Below the pieces are notes generated by a model. It ran no database searches, was not told the DNA's origin, and was given only the letters and a program-made list of their open reading frames with translations. From Thaumarchaeota archaeon casp-thauma3 (GTDB lineage Archaea > Thermoproteota > Nitrososphaeria > Nitrososphaerales > Nitrosopumilaceae), in contig LFEY01000014.1 of assembly GCA_001510275.1 (NCBI GenBank), positions 1 through 64,000 on the forward strand: 64,000 nt of DNA, in the 5' to 3' direction. Both the position numbers and the translations under genes were made by a program. Positions 63,590 through 64,000 of this stretch are shown piece by piece (within the stretch, counting starts at the first letter, position 1; each line of letters begins with the position of its first letter).

Positions 63590-64000
63590 TTATTGGAATG
63601 GATCTATGAATGGACAATTAACTATATGATCACTATTAGTTGGTCGTGCAATGCTTACAGATATCAAGTCATCTACACGAAATGAGTCAATATCAGATTT
63701 TGTCTCTAGAATTTTTGCTGATTTTGCATCATTCCATTCAACTAGATAAATTCGCCACATTGGACTATAATTTACATCTCCAAGAGCAGCACCAGCAATT
63801 CCTGCTTGAAATCCTAATGGGCCAGAGCCTTTAATTCCATTTTTAAATTGAAAAAGATCAGCGGCCCCAGAATTAGCTATTAGATTTGCAGAAGTAGGAG
63901 ATGAGACAACACCCATAGTTTCTGCAGGTCCCAAGGGAGTAGCATCAGTAACAATATAGTAAATGGTTCTTCCATCAGGCCCCCAACCTCTATGAGCTAC
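63590..64000 (-). CDS. C-terminal part of a protein cut by the window edge
   Basis: The minus-strand frame is open from the window end at 64000 to the stop at 63590 (136 residues seen). Segments RGWGPDGRTIYYIVTDATP, MGVVSSPTSANL and SVSIARPTNSDHIVNCPFIDPF look like a secreted thaumarchaeal surface protein; no start or signal peptide is visible here. A TTG at 63934 could be mistaken for a start. The family is not identified with certainty. Confidence 0.7.
   Translation of the reverse strand, partial: VAHRGWGPDGRTIYYIVTDATPLGPAETMGVVSSPTSANLIANSGAADLFQFKNGIKGSGPLGFQAGIAGAALGDVNYSPMWRIYLVEWNDAKSAKILETKSDIDSFRVDDLISVSIARPTNSDHIVNCPFIDPFQ

Noticed and set aside
1-64000. Mobile elements, rRNA genes or integrated virus
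   Set aside because: No transposase, integrase, terminal repeats, rRNA or capsid genes seen; gene content is core-like throughout.

Overview
The window is a low-GC, gene-dense archaeal chromosome segment, most likely from an ammonia-oxidizing archaeon of the Nitrososphaeria (Thaumarchaeota), close to Nitrosopumilus. The reasons are an archaeal core set (glycerol-1-phosphate dehydrogenase, A-type ATP synthase, proteasome beta subunit, FttA/aCPSF1, archaeal CoA-synthesis genes, SepF) together with an Amt ammonium transporter, blue-copper and CopC/CopD proteins, and secreted proteins ending in the PEFG tail typical of this lineage. No rRNA, CRISPR array, insertion sequence or phage block was seen.

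Layout. 1-9.4 kb: copper and metal region (cupredoxin, CopC-CopD-propeller fusion, ZnuABC-like importer, divergent NikR-like regulator with a palindrome between them, PEFG-tailed surface protein). 9.4-11 kb: aspartate carbamoyltransferase chains encoded head to head. 11-22.7 kb: A-type ATP synthase; E-A-B-D-(43-aa ORF)-K form one minus-strand operon, I diverges from it, C lies 3.3 kb further on, and a rhodanese and amt sit between. No subunit F gene was recognised. 22.7-27.3 kb: Cas4-like protein, small membrane proteins, and a tightly overlapping tmk-HD-pyrH nucleotide operon. 27.4-35.9 kb: Hsp20, a MacB-like ABC export operon with an extracellular partner and a UbiB kinase, a divergent tandem-HTH Lrp-like regulator, Nudix, PhoU. 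36-39.8 kb: CoA pathway cluster PoK-PPS-PanB-CoaBC. 40-50.9 kb: housekeeping genes (M24 peptidase, tRNA sulfur transfer, SepF, FttA with PsmB, G1P dehydrogenase, FKBP, class V aminotransferase, NadM, RtcA). 51-64 kb: CopD-like protein, two unusual tRNA genes flanking a BluB-like gene, a decayed gene, several tiny Cys-rich zinc-binding proteins, cyclophilin, PfkB kinase, dUTPase-like protein, a stand-alone MtrA-like corrinoid protein coupled to a DegT aminotransferase, tyrosyl-tRNA synthetase, CbiH/CobJ, and a gene cut by the window end.

The least ordinary items are: (i) a tRNA-Arg(CCT) with an 18-nt insertion in the D-arm and a neighbouring tRNA-Val(GAC) with C instead of U at position 33; (ii) a MacB-like ATPase whose only start that keeps the Walker A motif is CTG; (iii) a perfect 8-bp-arm inverted repeat between that operon and its divergent regulator; (iv) small genes likely to be missed by gene callers (43 aa in the ATP synthase operon, 28 aa after atpI, 36-aa membrane protein, 37/38/58-aa zinc proteins); (v) a Cas4-like protein that keeps its Fe-S cysteines but appears to have lost its nuclease motif; (vi) a solitary MtrA-like protein. 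All functional calls come from reading the sequence and from knowledge of the families; no database search was run.
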